NCBI GenBank assembly: GCA_902801125.1
Contig: CADCGT010000005.1
Span: forward strand, 1-64,000
DNA length: 64,000 bases
DNA from: an uncultured Pseudomonadota bacterium
GTDB lineage: Bacteria > Pseudomonadota > Alphaproteobacteria > Rs-D84
Direction of reading: 5' to 3'
Shown here one piece after another: positions 15,920 to 24,382 of the stretch. The translations under genes were made by a program, and so were the position numbers. The stretch's first letter is position 1. Every line of letters starts with the position of its first letter. The notes beneath the pieces were generated by a model that did no database searches, was not told the origin of the DNA, and was given only the letters and a program-made list of their open reading frames with translations.

Positions 15920-16937
15920 AATATTGGTGGCGTCCATGGGCGCAATGTTCGTCGCACTTGGCGCGTCCAAGGGTTATGCGTTATCGTACCGTGCGGGCGA
16001 TTTTAATTTTGCCATAACCGGATACGGAACCGCGGGCATCATAGAACCAAATTTTGAAAAGCCTGATTTTATTGGGGACTTTAATGCACGCGCCGCGATT
16101 ACATATAACCCGAATGACAGTCATTCGTTTGGTGCGGTATATCGTATGGATGAAATCGCACTTTACGAAGACGATTGGTATCACGAGGCTTTTGGTTTCT
16201 GGCAATGGCGTGGCGTTGGACGCATTGAAATTGGTATGACCGATTCTGTGTCGCATAAATTGGGATTGGGTTTGCCGGACGCGGGCGGAATGCGATTGAA
16301 TAATGATTCTTTGATTTATCGTAAAATGGGTGTTTCCGGTCCGGTGATTGCAAACCCAGAAATTACAAACGGGTCGGAAACCCCGCGTGTAAATTTGGTT
16401 GCGGCAACAAATCCGCGCGTGCAATACGGTGTGTCGGTTGCGGGATTTGGTGATGAATACGATTACAATATTGATGCCGGAATAAAAATAAAACATTCGG
16501 CGTCTAAAACCAAGTATGCTTTGTCTTTGGGTGCGTCGTTTATGAATCATCCGGATAATTTTTCCACCGATACATTTACGCCATCGGTCACCGCCGATTG
16601 GCGTGGACAATTATACGCCGGATTAAATATTCAATACAACAGTTGGATTTTCGGCCTAACGGGTCGTGCAATTTATGACCATGATGCAACGGGTCCGGCG
16701 GTTGATGGAATTGTTGCGGGCACCGGGGTCAGTTATGATTTATTAAACTATACAATGTCTTTGTCGTATTTGTTTTCTGATACCGGCATATGGGACAAGG
16801 ATATAAAAGATTATGATGATCACACGGTTGTTGCGTCTTTCCGGTATAAATACAGTAAATTTATTGATGGTTGGACATCGGTTGGCATGTCGCGTGGGGA
16901 ACCGTTTTTGGCCGCGGGCATCCGATTGACATTCTAG
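15909..16937 (+). CDS. Outer-membrane porin-like beta barrel
   Basis: A 342-residue protein with a signal peptide cut after about residue 24. Alternating beta strands run throughout, and it ends in Phe (GIRLTF), the BAM recognition signature. Features such as GVGRIEIGMTDSVSHKLGLGLP and the regular Tyr/Trp girdles resemble gram-negative general porins. It overlaps rpoH by 11 bases and has no separate promoter visible, so translation is likely coupled. Substrate is unknown. A terminator follows. Confidence 0.8.
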   Translation: MKNKILVASMGAMFVALGASKGYALSYRAGDFNFAITGYGTAGIIEPNFEKPDFIGDFNARAAITYNPNDSHSFGAVYRMDEIALYEDDWYHEAFGFWQWRGVGRIEIGMTDSVSHKLGLGLPDAGGMRLNNDSLIYRKMGVSGPVIANPEITNGSETPRVNLVAATNPRVQYGVSVAGFGDEYDYNIDAGIKIKHSASKTKYALSLGASFMNHPDNFSTDTFTPSVTADWRGQLYAGLNIQYNSWIFGLTGRAIYDHDATGPAVDGIVAGTGVSYDLLNYTMSLSYLFSDTGIWDKDIKDYDDHTVVASFRYKYSKFIDGWTSVGMSRGEPFLAAGIRLTF

Positions 16938-16965
16938 TTAAAAAAAGATTTAAGTATAAAAAACA

Positions 16966-16988
16966 AAAACCGCCGAATGGCGGTTTTG
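16966..16988. terminator. Bidirectional terminator
   Basis: AAAACCGCC-GAAT-GGCGGTTTT between the porin gene and the convergent TPR gene. Confidence 0.9.
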
Positions 16989-17006
16989 TTATGTTTGTAT
17001 GTATGA

Positions 17007-17990
17007 TTACTGTAATGCTTCGATAAGTTTCTGTAACCGGTCGGCGGTATCGGCATCGTTCAGTGATGTCGCAATCGCGTACGCAGATTCCAAATCTGTC
17101 TTGGCCGCCATCGAATTACCAATATTCAAATTCAACGCCGCAGATTTTTCAAAGTAATTCATAGCACGCATAGACAGGTCTTCTTTCTGTTCCATTGTTG
17201 TTGCGCCCTGAATCTGTTCAGAAATAACACGAATCGCCGATGTGTAATCATTTATCGCTTCGGCATAGCGACCTGTGGCGGTATATGCTTCGGCCCGTTC
17301 GGCATAAACCGACGGATTCACCGTGCCTTCGGGACGTGCCAACGAATTGGTATAGTCCGCAATCGCGCCTTCCCAATTTTTTGTCCAAAGGTTTAATTGG
17401 CCGCGTTTCGCATACAAATCGCGCAGTTGTAAAACATCATTCGGATTTGTCGCGTATGCCGCCAACGCATTATTTATATCGTTCATTGCCGATGCAAAAT
17501 CTTCCAATCGCGTGTTCAACAATGCGCGGTCATAATACGCAATAGAATTCATTGCATCGATATTTAACACCGCATTAAAATCGTCCATCGCCGCGGTATA
17601 GTTTCCGTTCTGCATTGCGATTTCCCCACGCAGGATATACGCGTCAACCATATTTGCGTCGGCCGCAATCGCCGCGTTTAAATCATTGACGGCGGCATCG
17701 ATATTACCGGCCAAAATCTCGCTTTTGCCGTGAGTGTAATAATCGGCGGCCCCCATCAATTGTTCTTCAACAACGACATCATCGTTTGCCGGCGTTGTTG
17801 TTTTATTGTTCAAATGTCCGCGACCCAAAATATAAAATGTCGCCGCGATAAAGAACAAAATTATAAACCAATAAACATAGATTGAAATTGACCAAGATGA
17901 AGCGGCACGTGGGCGTGCGGCCGTCTTGATATTCACGCCGCGTGCCGCGGCCACTTTGACTTGTGCTTTCTTTGTGGTTTTCTTTTTCAT
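17007..17990 (-). CDS. Membrane-anchored TPR protein
   Basis: A 327-residue protein with a basic N-terminus, one membrane helix (about residues 37-55) and at least four tetratricopeptide repeats. Examples are AVNDLNAAIAADANMVDAYILRG, AAMDDFNAVLNIDAMNSIAYYDRA and AINDYTSAIRV. TPRs mediate protein binding; the domain is expected in the periplasm. No catalytic domain is visible. Partner unknown. It is unrelated in sequence to the YfgM-like protein. Confidence 0.8.
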   Translation of the reverse strand: MKKKTTKKAQVKVAAARGVNIKTAARPRAASSWSISIYVYWFIILFFIAATFYILGRGHLNNKTTTPANDDVVVEEQLMGAADYYTHGKSEILAGNIDAAVNDLNAAIAADANMVDAYILRGEIAMQNGNYTAAMDDFNAVLNIDAMNSIAYYDRALLNTRLEDFASAMNDINNALAAYATNPNDVLQLRDLYAKRGQLNLWTKNWEGAIADYTNSLARPEGTVNPSVYAERAEAYTATGRYAEAINDYTSAIRVISEQIQGATTMEQKEDLSMRAMNYFEKSAALNLNIGNSMAAKTDLESAYAIATSLNDADTADRLQKLIEALQ

Positions 17991-18016
17991 TCAAAACTCC
18001 CTTTCCTATGATTGGA

Positions 18017-18718
18017 TTATAGAGAAGTTTTGACCAACGCGTCAATTGTTTTTTCATCCAATTCAATAATTTTTCCAGATGGAATATTTTTTATACTAAC
18101 CGGGCCATACATAATTCGGTGTAATTTCCGCACCGGCAACCCACAGTGCCGCAACACAATGCGGATTTCGTTCTTTTTGCCTTCGGTCACCGTCACACGC
18201 AAACGACCATCGGGCATAATTTCTATATCCATTGGGCGATATTTTATTCCGTCGATTGTCACGCCGCGGCGCGCCCGGTCCAATTTAGACATATTATTAC
18301 CCGCCACATCTGCAAGATATACACGCGGTATATTTGAATCTGGCATGGTCAGTTTTCGCGCCAACAACCCATCATTCGTCATCAACAATAAACCAGTTGT
18401 ATTAAAATCCAACCGCCCGACATATTTAAGGTTCCGGTATTCTGGCGGCAAAATATCGTATATAGTATTGCGCCCACGCGGGTCACGTGTTGTTGTGACG
18501 GTTCCAATCGGTTTATGAAACGCATACAGTCTTGTGTCGTGCCGCTTTTCAACGGGTTGCCCATTTATTGTAATCGTATCGTTTTCATCGACAAAGTGCA
18601 CCGGCGTTTTAACGATTGCGCCATTTACGGCAACCGCACCAGATGTAATCAACTGTTCTGCGCCGCGTCGTGAAGTCACCCCGGAATCAGCGATAAATTT
18701 TGCGATTCTTATTTTCAT
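18017..18718 (-). CDS. RluB/RsuA-family pseudouridine synthase
   Basis: A 233-residue enzyme with an N-terminal S4 RNA-binding domain (IAKFIADSGVTSRRGAEQLI) and a catalytic domain with GRLDFNTTGLLLMTNDG, where the Asp is the nucleophile. The pattern fits RluB/RluE/RsuA enzymes that modify 23S or 16S rRNA; RluB is favoured by the S4 domain and overall form. It overlaps rsmE by four bases (ATGA), and both modify rRNA. Confidence 0.88.
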   Translation of the reverse strand: MKIRIAKFIADSGVTSRRGAEQLITSGAVAVNGAIVKTPVHFVDENDTITINGQPVEKRHDTRLYAFHKPIGTVTTTRDPRGRNTIYDILPPEYRNLKYVGRLDFNTTGLLLMTNDGLLARKLTMPDSNIPRVYLADVAGNNMSKLDRARRGVTIDGIKYRPMDIEIMPDGRLRVTVTEGKKNEIRIVLRHCGLPVRKLHRIMYGPVSIKNIPSGKIIELDEKTIDALVKTSL

Positions 18719-19374
18719 TTTATCATTTTCCCAATTGCAATTGCGGCGGCCAATTCCGCGCGCAGTATTGTTTTCCCCAACGACACGCGCACCGCGCCCG
18801 CATTATCCAGTGCCATAAATTCATTGTCGGAAAATCCGCCTTCGGGTCCAACCAGTATGCCGGTTATATTTTGCGGAATCGTGTTTTGTGATGTGTCACC
18901 GTATGCAAACCGTTCATCGGCAAAACAGATGTTTTTCAAATCCAGTTTTGCGAACGGTATCGGATTTAATATTTCGGGAACACTGTTGCGATTTGATTGT
19001 TCGGCGGCCTCGGTTGCTATTTTTTTCATGCGTTCCCAATTTATATGATGCGCGGTTGTATGGTCTGTGATAACCGGAACGATTTTATTGACGCCCATCT
19101 GGGTTGCCATATTTATTAAATCGTCGCTGTGTTTAATCGGTGCAAAGTAAAGTGTTATATTGTTTGACGGGTCAATGTGGTTTGTCTTATTGCCAATTAT
19201 GATGTTTTTCCCATCGTCTGAAATATGTGCATTAAATTCGCATCCGCCACCAAAGGCCAAAAAATCATGTGTTCGCATAACATGCGTCAAATAGTGCGCC
19301 ACCGATTTATCCGGTGTAATATTCATACCCGTTGCGATATTGTCGCCTATAAAGATTCTTGGAATATTTTTCAT
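18715..19374 (-). CDS. rsmE: 16S rRNA m3U1498 methyltransferase RsmE
   Basis: The 219-residue SPOUT-class methyltransferase has the knotted C-terminal SAM-binding motifs GILVGPEGGFSDNE and VSLGKTILRAELAAAIAIG. The N-terminal PUA-like part holds HYLTHVMR. It methylates U1498 in the ribosome decoding centre. It is somewhat shorter than the usual 240-250 residues. It is upstream in the pair with the RluB-like gene. Confidence 0.92.
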   Translation of the reverse strand: MKNIPRIFIGDNIATGMNITPDKSVAHYLTHVMRTHDFLAFGGGCEFNAHISDDGKNIIIGNKTNHIDPSNNITLYFAPIKHSDDLINMATQMGVNKIVPVITDHTTAHHINWERMKKIATEAAEQSNRNSVPEILNPIPFAKLDLKNICFADERFAYGDTSQNTIPQNITGILVGPEGGFSDNEFMALDNAGAVRVSLGKTILRAELAAAIAIGKMIK

Positions 19375-19415
19375 AAAAATTAAATTTCCATATTTATAAT
19401 TGTTATTTTTTCTGA

Positions 19416-19421
19416 TATAAT
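19416..19421 (+). promoter_or_regulatory. Extended -10 box of the coupling-protein gene
   Basis: TGATATAAT ends nine bases before the ATG at 19431, with no ribosome binding site in between. This predicts a transcript with almost no leader. No good -35 box is seen. Confidence 0.5.
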
Positions 19422-19430
19422 CATAACACG

Positions 19431-21659
19431 ATGGTTGAAAAGTTCAAGATTTTATCTGCGGGTCGCGACAGCAAGGGTTTGAATATATTCAAATCCAGTG
19501 CATACAAAGAACACGAACAAACCCCCATGGCCCAGGTTTTTTGGGCGCTGCGATGGTCGGTTGGCGTGTGGTTGATATGTGCGTTGGCATTCTGTGCGTC
19601 GTTTATTATTGAACATATTTGGCGATACGGTTGGTCACCCGCAACCGGTGATTGGATAAAAATATACTTGTCCAATATGGTGACCAGTGGCGGCATGTCG
19701 GTTATCGCGGGTATTCCTGATTGGATTATTCGTTGCGTTATGCATCCAGATTTTGCGTGCATTGTGCCGATTATACCGTTTATTGCATATTTCTTGTTGA
19801 CCGACGATACATTAAAGGGTGAATTTAATCCGCATGGTAAAGATAAATTTGATAAAAAATCTTCGCGTGAGGCAAACGAGGCCGATGTCAAAGCGATGGG
19901 GCTGTTTAATGGTTTTATGATGGTTTTGGGTTATTTCAAGAAAAAACCACTAAAATTGCCGAAAACAACGTCTGTTTTGTGTTTGGCGCCCCCCGGGACC
20001 GGTAAAACCGAAGGTATCGTGTTGCCTACAATTTTTGACTGTACCGGTGTTTCAATGATTATCAACGACCCGAAACCCGAATTGGATCAAAAATCCAGTG
20101 CGTATCGTGCGGCCAATGTTGGCCCTGTGTTCATTATGGATTGGGGCGGACAAGACGAACCAGACAAGGGTATTTATTACCCGTCGTGGAATCCCCTGTC
20201 GCCGGGCCATATTCCGTTCAGCACCGAACAACGCGAATTGTATGTGGACTATATTTGTGATGTTTTGGTCCCCGATGCAGTAGGCAGCAGTGCCGACCCA
20301 CACTGGACCCAATCAGGGCGTGCGGGATTGGCCGGGTTTATACAATTCATTGTATCAAAAATTGAACGTGCCAAGGCGGACGATTATTTCTATGCGCGTC
20401 TGCAATCTGGCGAATTTGATGCCGAAGATGCCGCCGTGTTATCAGATTACTATTTTTCAATGGTAAACGACCCAAACGCGTTTGCGGCGATGGGCCTTAT
20501 AAAAAAGGGTGAATTAAATGCAATGAACTATGTGCATATTGGCACATGGGCAAATATTCCTTCGGCCTGGTTGGGTAAAGAGGCATCGTTTTCTATGATG
20601 CTTGATTGGATTACCGAGGCGCAAATTGCCGTTGCCAACGATTTGGCGGAACGCCAGCGTCAAGGCGACCAAAGTGTTATGATGGCGGACCCAATGAAAG
20701 ATTGGTTGGAATCAGCGGTCAATGAATGTCGTATGTTTGCGTATTCAAATCGTGCGGTGGCGGAACTTACCAAATTGGCGAATACACCGTCAACCGAACG
20801 CGGGTCAATTTTATCGACTATTTTAACCGGCCTTGCGATATTCCGAAATGCGGCGGTGCGCAATCGGACATCTCATTCAGATTTTCACTTTGCCGACATG
20901 CGCGGAATGATTGACCCGCGCGATGGTAAAATGAAGCCGGTCACGGTTTACCTGTCCATCAACATGGTTGATGCCAAGGCGTTAAATCCAATTACCGCAA
21001 TGTTTGTTGAAACCATGTCAAACTTCTTGTTGGCAAATCCACCGGAACACGTGGGGCGCAGTGGTGAAAAGATGGGACCGTATCCGGTGTTATTCTTGCT
21101 TGATGAAATGCCGAAAATGCAAAAAATGCAGGCGGTTATCCAGGGACCCGATGTTGGCCGTGGTCAACAAATTTCATACCTGTTCATCGGCCAGGATTTG
21201 CACCAGATTGCCGAAAAATACGGTCAAGACGCGTCCAAAACCGTTATATCAACAACCGCGGCCAAGGTTATTTTGCGTCAAAACGATTTGGAAACCGCAA
21301 GGCAATTTTCTGAAATGATTGGGACAAAAATCACAATGAAAAAAGAAAAGGGTGCCGACGGCAAAGAGGTCGAGGTTCCAAAGGAAGAACCGCTGTTCAG
21401 CCCATACGATATTATGAAATTAAAATTTGGGGAAGGATTGATTTTATACGAAGGGTGGTATCATCGACCAATCAAGGCGGAAATAAAAATGTCGTTCAAT
21501 GACCCGCGTTTGTCGGGCTATGTGAAAATGGGGCGGTCTTCGCCGTTGCCGGAATTCCTTATACCGATGCATCATGCGATTTTGGAATACAGTGGCAATC
21601 CGCGGTATTATAATCCGCAAACAAATGAATTGATTGAATTGGCACCTGTGGTAAAATAG
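19431..21659 (+). CDS. VirD4/TraG-type coupling ATPase
   Basis: A 742-residue type IV secretion coupling-protein homologue. Two N-terminal membrane segments (residues about 37-62 and 104-123) are followed by Walker A PPGTGKTEG near residue 187 and Walker B VLFLLDEMPKM near residue 553. FIGQDLHQIAEKYG and the TAAKVILRQND motif are typical of TraG/VirD4. Coupling proteins bring substrates to a type IV secretion channel. No VirB genes, relaxase or pilus genes lie nearby; two lipoproteins follow, the first only six bases downstream. Effector export is more likely than conjugation, by inference. Confidence 0.92.
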   Translation: MVEKFKILSAGRDSKGLNIFKSSAYKEHEQTPMAQVFWALRWSVGVWLICALAFCASFIIEHIWRYGWSPATGDWIKIYLSNMVTSGGMSVIAGIPDWIIRCVMHPDFACIVPIIPFIAYFLLTDDTLKGEFNPHGKDKFDKKSSREANEADVKAMGLFNGFMMVLGYFKKKPLKLPKTTSVLCLAPPGTGKTEGIVLPTIFDCTGVSMIINDPKPELDQKSSAYRAANVGPVFIMDWGGQDEPDKGIYYPSWNPLSPGHIPFSTEQRELYVDYICDVLVPDAVGSSADPHWTQSGRAGLAGFIQFIVSKIERAKADDYFYARLQSGEFDAEDAAVLSDYYFSMVNDPNAFAAMGLIKKGELNAMNYVHIGTWANIPSAWLGKEASFSMMLDWITEAQIAVANDLAERQRQGDQSVMMADPMKDWLESAVNECRMFAYSNRAVAELTKLANTPSTERGSILSTILTGLAIFRNAAVRNRTSHSDFHFADMRGMIDPRDGKMKPVTVYLSINMVDAKALNPITAMFVETMSNFLLANPPEHVGRSGEKMGPYPVLFLLDEMPKMQKMQAVIQGPDVGRGQQISYLFIGQDLHQIAEKYGQDASKTVISTTAAKVILRQNDLETARQFSEMIGTKITMKKEKGADGKEVEVPKEEPLFSPYDIMKLKFGEGLILYEGWYHRPIKAEIKMSFNDPRLSGYVKMGRSSPLPEFLIPMHHAILEYSGNPRYYNPQTNELIELAPVVK

Positions 21660-21665
21660 GGTCAA

Positions 21666-22913
21666 ATGTTAAAACCAATACGATTTTTTGTTGTTTGTTT
21701 TTTGCTTGCCGGTTGCAGCGCGGCGGTTGAATCGCGCCTTGATTCGGTGCGGGCGGGTTATATGACTGCGCCTGTGTCTGCAACCGATTTAGAAGACAAA
21801 AATAACCTTGATTTACTGATTACGGCGGATACATTGTTTCACTATGATGATTATGCCGGTGCGGATGCGGCATATGAAATATTTAATCGCAAAAATCCCG
21901 GTATTCAAACCCGTGGCGACACATTGCGGGAAATTTCCACACTGGCATTTGGCGCAAACGCGAATGATTATCGTCCATATATGATGGATTCGCTGTTTGT
22001 GTCGTATTATCAATTGTGGGCGGCGTTGGCAACGGGACGCAAAGACGATGCGCGTGTGATTATAAATCAATCGTATGCCCGGCAAACCGATATGTCCCGC
22101 GAATATGAAAAATTGATAGAATCTAACAAGAAATCATTGGCGGAAAATTCTGAATTGGCGACGCGGTTGTACGATGACAATGCCCATTGGGCGGCGTATC
22201 GTGATATTATGAATCCGGCATTGATGTATTTGTCGGGTATATATTTCCTGGACGCGGGTGAATTTAGTGATGCCGAAACATATCTGTCGCGGGCGAATGG
22301 TATGATGCCAAATAATTCGTTTATTAAACAAGATTTGAAATTGGCGGAATCAAAAACGCGCCCGCAAAATACGGTGTGGGTGTTTATCGAAGACGGATTT
22401 GCGCCGAAACTTACCGAACGGCGAATAACACTTCCGTTTTTTATCGATGGTGGCATGGTGCCGATGACGATTGCAACAACCGAACCAAATTTCTTGCCGA
22501 ATTTTATGGCCATAGATGGCGCGCAAAAATTGGCGGATGTTGACGCGATGTTTATGACGGAATATGGGGAATATAAAATAAACGAATCATTGCGTGCGGT
22601 GGCGGCGTCGGCGTCGCGCACGGCATTGCAATCGGTAATGTATAATTCAAATTCTAAAAATGCGGGATGGATGGGTTTAATGTCCACGATTTATTCAGAA
22701 TTCACAACCAGTGCCGATGTTCGCACATGGGCGACATTGCCGAAAACGATATCTGTTATACGCGTTGCAAATAACAAAAGTGGCTTGATTGAATTGCGCG
22801 CACATGGTAATGTTATAGAACGGGTATCGGTTCCAACATTTGGCAACCATTTGGTATATGTGCGTATTGGGCCGAACGATACGGATATCAAGGTTATAAC
22901 ATTAAAAAAATAG
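21666..22913 (+). CDS. COG3014-like TPR lipoprotein
   Basis: A 415-residue lipoprotein with lipobox LAGC near residue 16. Tetratricopeptide-like helices (YDDYAGADAAYEIFNRK, AGEFSDAETYLSRANGMMP) are followed by a beta-rich C-domain with TVWVFIEDGFAPKLTERRI and LPFFIDGG. This matches the COG3014 family, usually found next to LpoB-type activators of penicillin-binding proteins. Here an LpoB-like gene follows after 24 bases. Together they suggest regulation of peptidoglycan synthesis. The gene starts six bases after the coupling-protein stop. Confidence 0.75.
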   Translation: MLKPIRFFVVCFLLAGCSAAVESRLDSVRAGYMTAPVSATDLEDKNNLDLLITADTLFHYDDYAGADAAYEIFNRKNPGIQTRGDTLREISTLAFGANANDYRPYMMDSLFVSYYQLWAALATGRKDDARVIINQSYARQTDMSREYEKLIESNKKSLAENSELATRLYDDNAHWAAYRDIMNPALMYLSGIYFLDAGEFSDAETYLSRANGMMPNNSFIKQDLKLAESKTRPQNTVWVFIEDGFAPKLTERRITLPFFIDGGMVPMTIATTEPNFLPNFMAIDGAQKLADVDAMFMTEYGEYKINESLRAVAASASRTALQSVMYNSNSKNAGWMGLMSTIYSEFTTSADVRTWATLPKTISVIRVANNKSGLIELRAHGNVIERVSVPTFGNHLVYVRIGPNDTDIKVITLKK

Positions 22914-22937
22914 AAACAAAAAACAAAAGGGGAAAAT

Positions 22938-23555
22938 ATGAAAAAACTTTTACCGATTGCGTTGTGTGCCGTGCTTGCGGGGTGTGGTGAAACAACGGTT
23001 GTTGATTTAAACAATGCGGACGAAGTCGCCGCCATGCAAAATGTTATGGAATTAGAATATCGCGATTGGACATCGGTTGCGGAAAAAATGACCAAGTCTA
23101 TGTTGGCAAGTGGCGCGTTTTCGCGTGTAAAAAATCCGGTTATTGCGATGGGCAATATTAAAAATGATACAATGCAACGTTTTGACACCGATATTTTGAC
23201 CAAAAAGATTCGTAAAACATTGTTGAATTCTGGCCGTGCCCAGGTCACAACCGGGTTTGAAAATTTCCGCCCGGCCGAAGATTCTACAACATACGCGGTG
23301 CGTGAAACGCGTGGAAACGAAGAATACGATGCGTCAACAATTGTGGGCAAAGGCACATTGGTTGCGCCAAATGTATCATTGACGGGAAAAATGTTGCAAC
23401 GCAATTTGAAATTGCGCTCTGGGTGGTTTTCGTCCGTGGACACACGCGTAGAATATTACCTGCAATTGACATTGTCGGATGTTAAAACCGGCCTTGCCCT
23501 GTGGGAAGACGAACAACCGATTGTCAAAGAAGGCGACCATGCACCAACATGGTAA
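22938..23555 (+). CDS. LpoB-like penicillin-binding protein activator
   Basis: A 205-residue lipoprotein with lipobox LAGC. The mature part, with VAAMQNVMELEYRDWTSVAE, VIAMGNIKNDTMQRFDTDI and the C-terminal LTLSDVKTGLALWEDEQPIVK, fits the LpoB family, outer-membrane lipoproteins that stimulate PBP1B. An AAAAGGGG site precedes the start. It is paired with a COG3014-like gene as in many other genomes. Confidence 0.85.
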   Translation: MKKLLPIALCAVLAGCGETTVVDLNNADEVAAMQNVMELEYRDWTSVAEKMTKSMLASGAFSRVKNPVIAMGNIKNDTMQRFDTDILTKKIRKTLLNSGRAQVTTGFENFRPAEDSTTYAVRETRGNEEYDASTIVGKGTLVAPNVSLTGKMLQRNLKLRSGWFSSVDTRVEYYLQLTLSDVKTGLALWEDEQPIVKEGDHAPTW

Positions 23556-23610
23556 ATCGGAATTTTAACCAATTGGCATACCCCCAATTCGGGGGTATGT
23601 TTTAACAGAA

Positions 23611-24117
23611 ATGAAAAGTATAACGAAAATGAAAAAACAAGAACCGGTTTGGGCGTCGCTGGTATTGGGAATGCATGACGCATTGGTATCAACACTGGGG
23701 TTGATTACCGGGTTGGTATTTGCCAATGCGACGCAGTATATAATTGTTCTAACGGGCCTTATTGCGGCGGCATCGGCGGGTCTGTCGATGACGGCGTCGG
23801 AATACCTTTCGCAAAAGGCGGGCGGTAATTCGCGCAACGCATTGTGGCGTGGCATAATGACGGGCGTTGCGTATATGTTCAGTGCGTTTATGTTATTGGT
23901 TCCGTTTATATTTATCGAAAATTCGTTTATCGCGATTACAATGACCTTTGTTGTTGGTGTGTCGATAATATTTATGTTTAATTATTTGCGTTCTGTGTTG
24001 ATGGGTGTGCGCCTTTGGCCATCGTTTATCGAGATGTTGATAATCTGTGCGATAGTGACCTTTGTTGCGTTTGCGATTGGCGAATGCGCAAAAATATTTT
24101 TCGGGATAGTGATATAA
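23611..24117 (+). CDS. VIT1/CCC1-like membrane transporter
   Basis: A 168-residue protein with about five membrane helices. The N-terminal LGMHDALVSTLGLITGL and AGLSMTASEYLSQKA segments match the VIT1/CCC1 family, iron and manganese transporters. It is shorter than typical members (about 220-240), lacking most of the cytosolic metal-binding helices between segments 2 and 3. Start is uncertain; an in-frame ATG at 23629 is equally possible. It follows the LpoB gene by 55 bases. Confidence 0.75.
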   Translation: MKSITKMKKQEPVWASLVLGMHDALVSTLGLITGLVFANATQYIIVLTGLIAAASAGLSMTASEYLSQKAGGNSRNALWRGIMTGVAYMFSAFMLLVPFIFIENSFIAITMTFVVGVSIIFMFNYLRSVLMGVRLWPSFIEMLIICAIVTFVAFAIGECAKIFFGIVI

Positions 24118-24148
24118 TTATATTGTTTTCATTTCACAATTTTTATGA

Positions 24149-24154
24149 TATAAT
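24149..24154 (+). promoter_or_regulatory. Extended -10 box of the structured RNA
   Basis: TGATATAAT with no strong -35 box predicts a transcript start near 24161, where the folded RNA begins. Confidence 0.6.
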
Positions 24155-24160
24155 ACCATT

Positions 24161-24361
24161 GAATCCAAGAGATTGGTTTCGGGGGCTGTCCTAGGCCCAG
24201 ACTATCCGGTGCGAAAGCATCGTAATTTGATGTTTCCGGTGCTTTTTGCGCCGTCATCATCCCCAGCATTGGGTTGGGGAGCCGTTTGCCGCAAGGCGCG
24301 GAATCACCGATAGTCTGATTAGGAACTCCCCGACCACCGATTTCTTTGGTGGTTTGTTTTT
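24161..24361 (+). ncRNA. Structured non-coding RNA or leader, family unknown
   Basis: About 200 bases that fold into a long rod with inner hairpins. Paired segments are CAGACTATC (24198-24206) with GATAGTCTG (24309-24317), GGTG with CACC, TCCTA with TAGGA, TCGGGG (24179-24184) with CCCCGA (24328-24333), and CCAA-AGA near the 5' end with TCTTTGG near the 3' end. Two hairpins sit inside: a GCGAAAGCA/TGCTTTTTGC stem and CCCCA-N9-TGGGG. A CCACC/GGTGG terminator with a T run ends it. Its own promoter precedes it. It could be a 6S-like regulatory RNA or the leader of the next gene; no conserved motif of a named family was recognised. Confidence 0.7.
24334..24361 (+). terminator. Terminator of the structured RNA
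   Basis: CCACC-N9-GGTGG followed by a T run. Its arms overlap the 3' strand that pairs with the RNA's 5' end, so the two folds compete. Confidence 0.8.
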
Positions 24362-24382
24362 ACCATCAAAGGGGGAAAAATA

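Noticed and set aside
15981-16610. Long minus-strand frame (209 residues) opposite the porin gene
   Set aside because: It is an antisense shadow with biased composition; no ribosome binding site, signal or domain.
19431-21659. Conjugative element or complete type IV secretion locus
   Set aside because: Only the coupling protein is present; no VirB, relaxase or integrase in 64 kb.
22067-23443. Two long minus-strand frames (206 and 250 residues) opposite the lipoprotein genes
   Set aside because: They mirror the codon pattern of COG3014 and LpoB genes on the other strand; no domains or start signals.
24161-24361. tmRNA, SRP RNA or RNase P RNA
   Set aside because: No tRNA-like acceptor, no GGAAG-type SRP tip, no RNase P core; size and motifs do not match.
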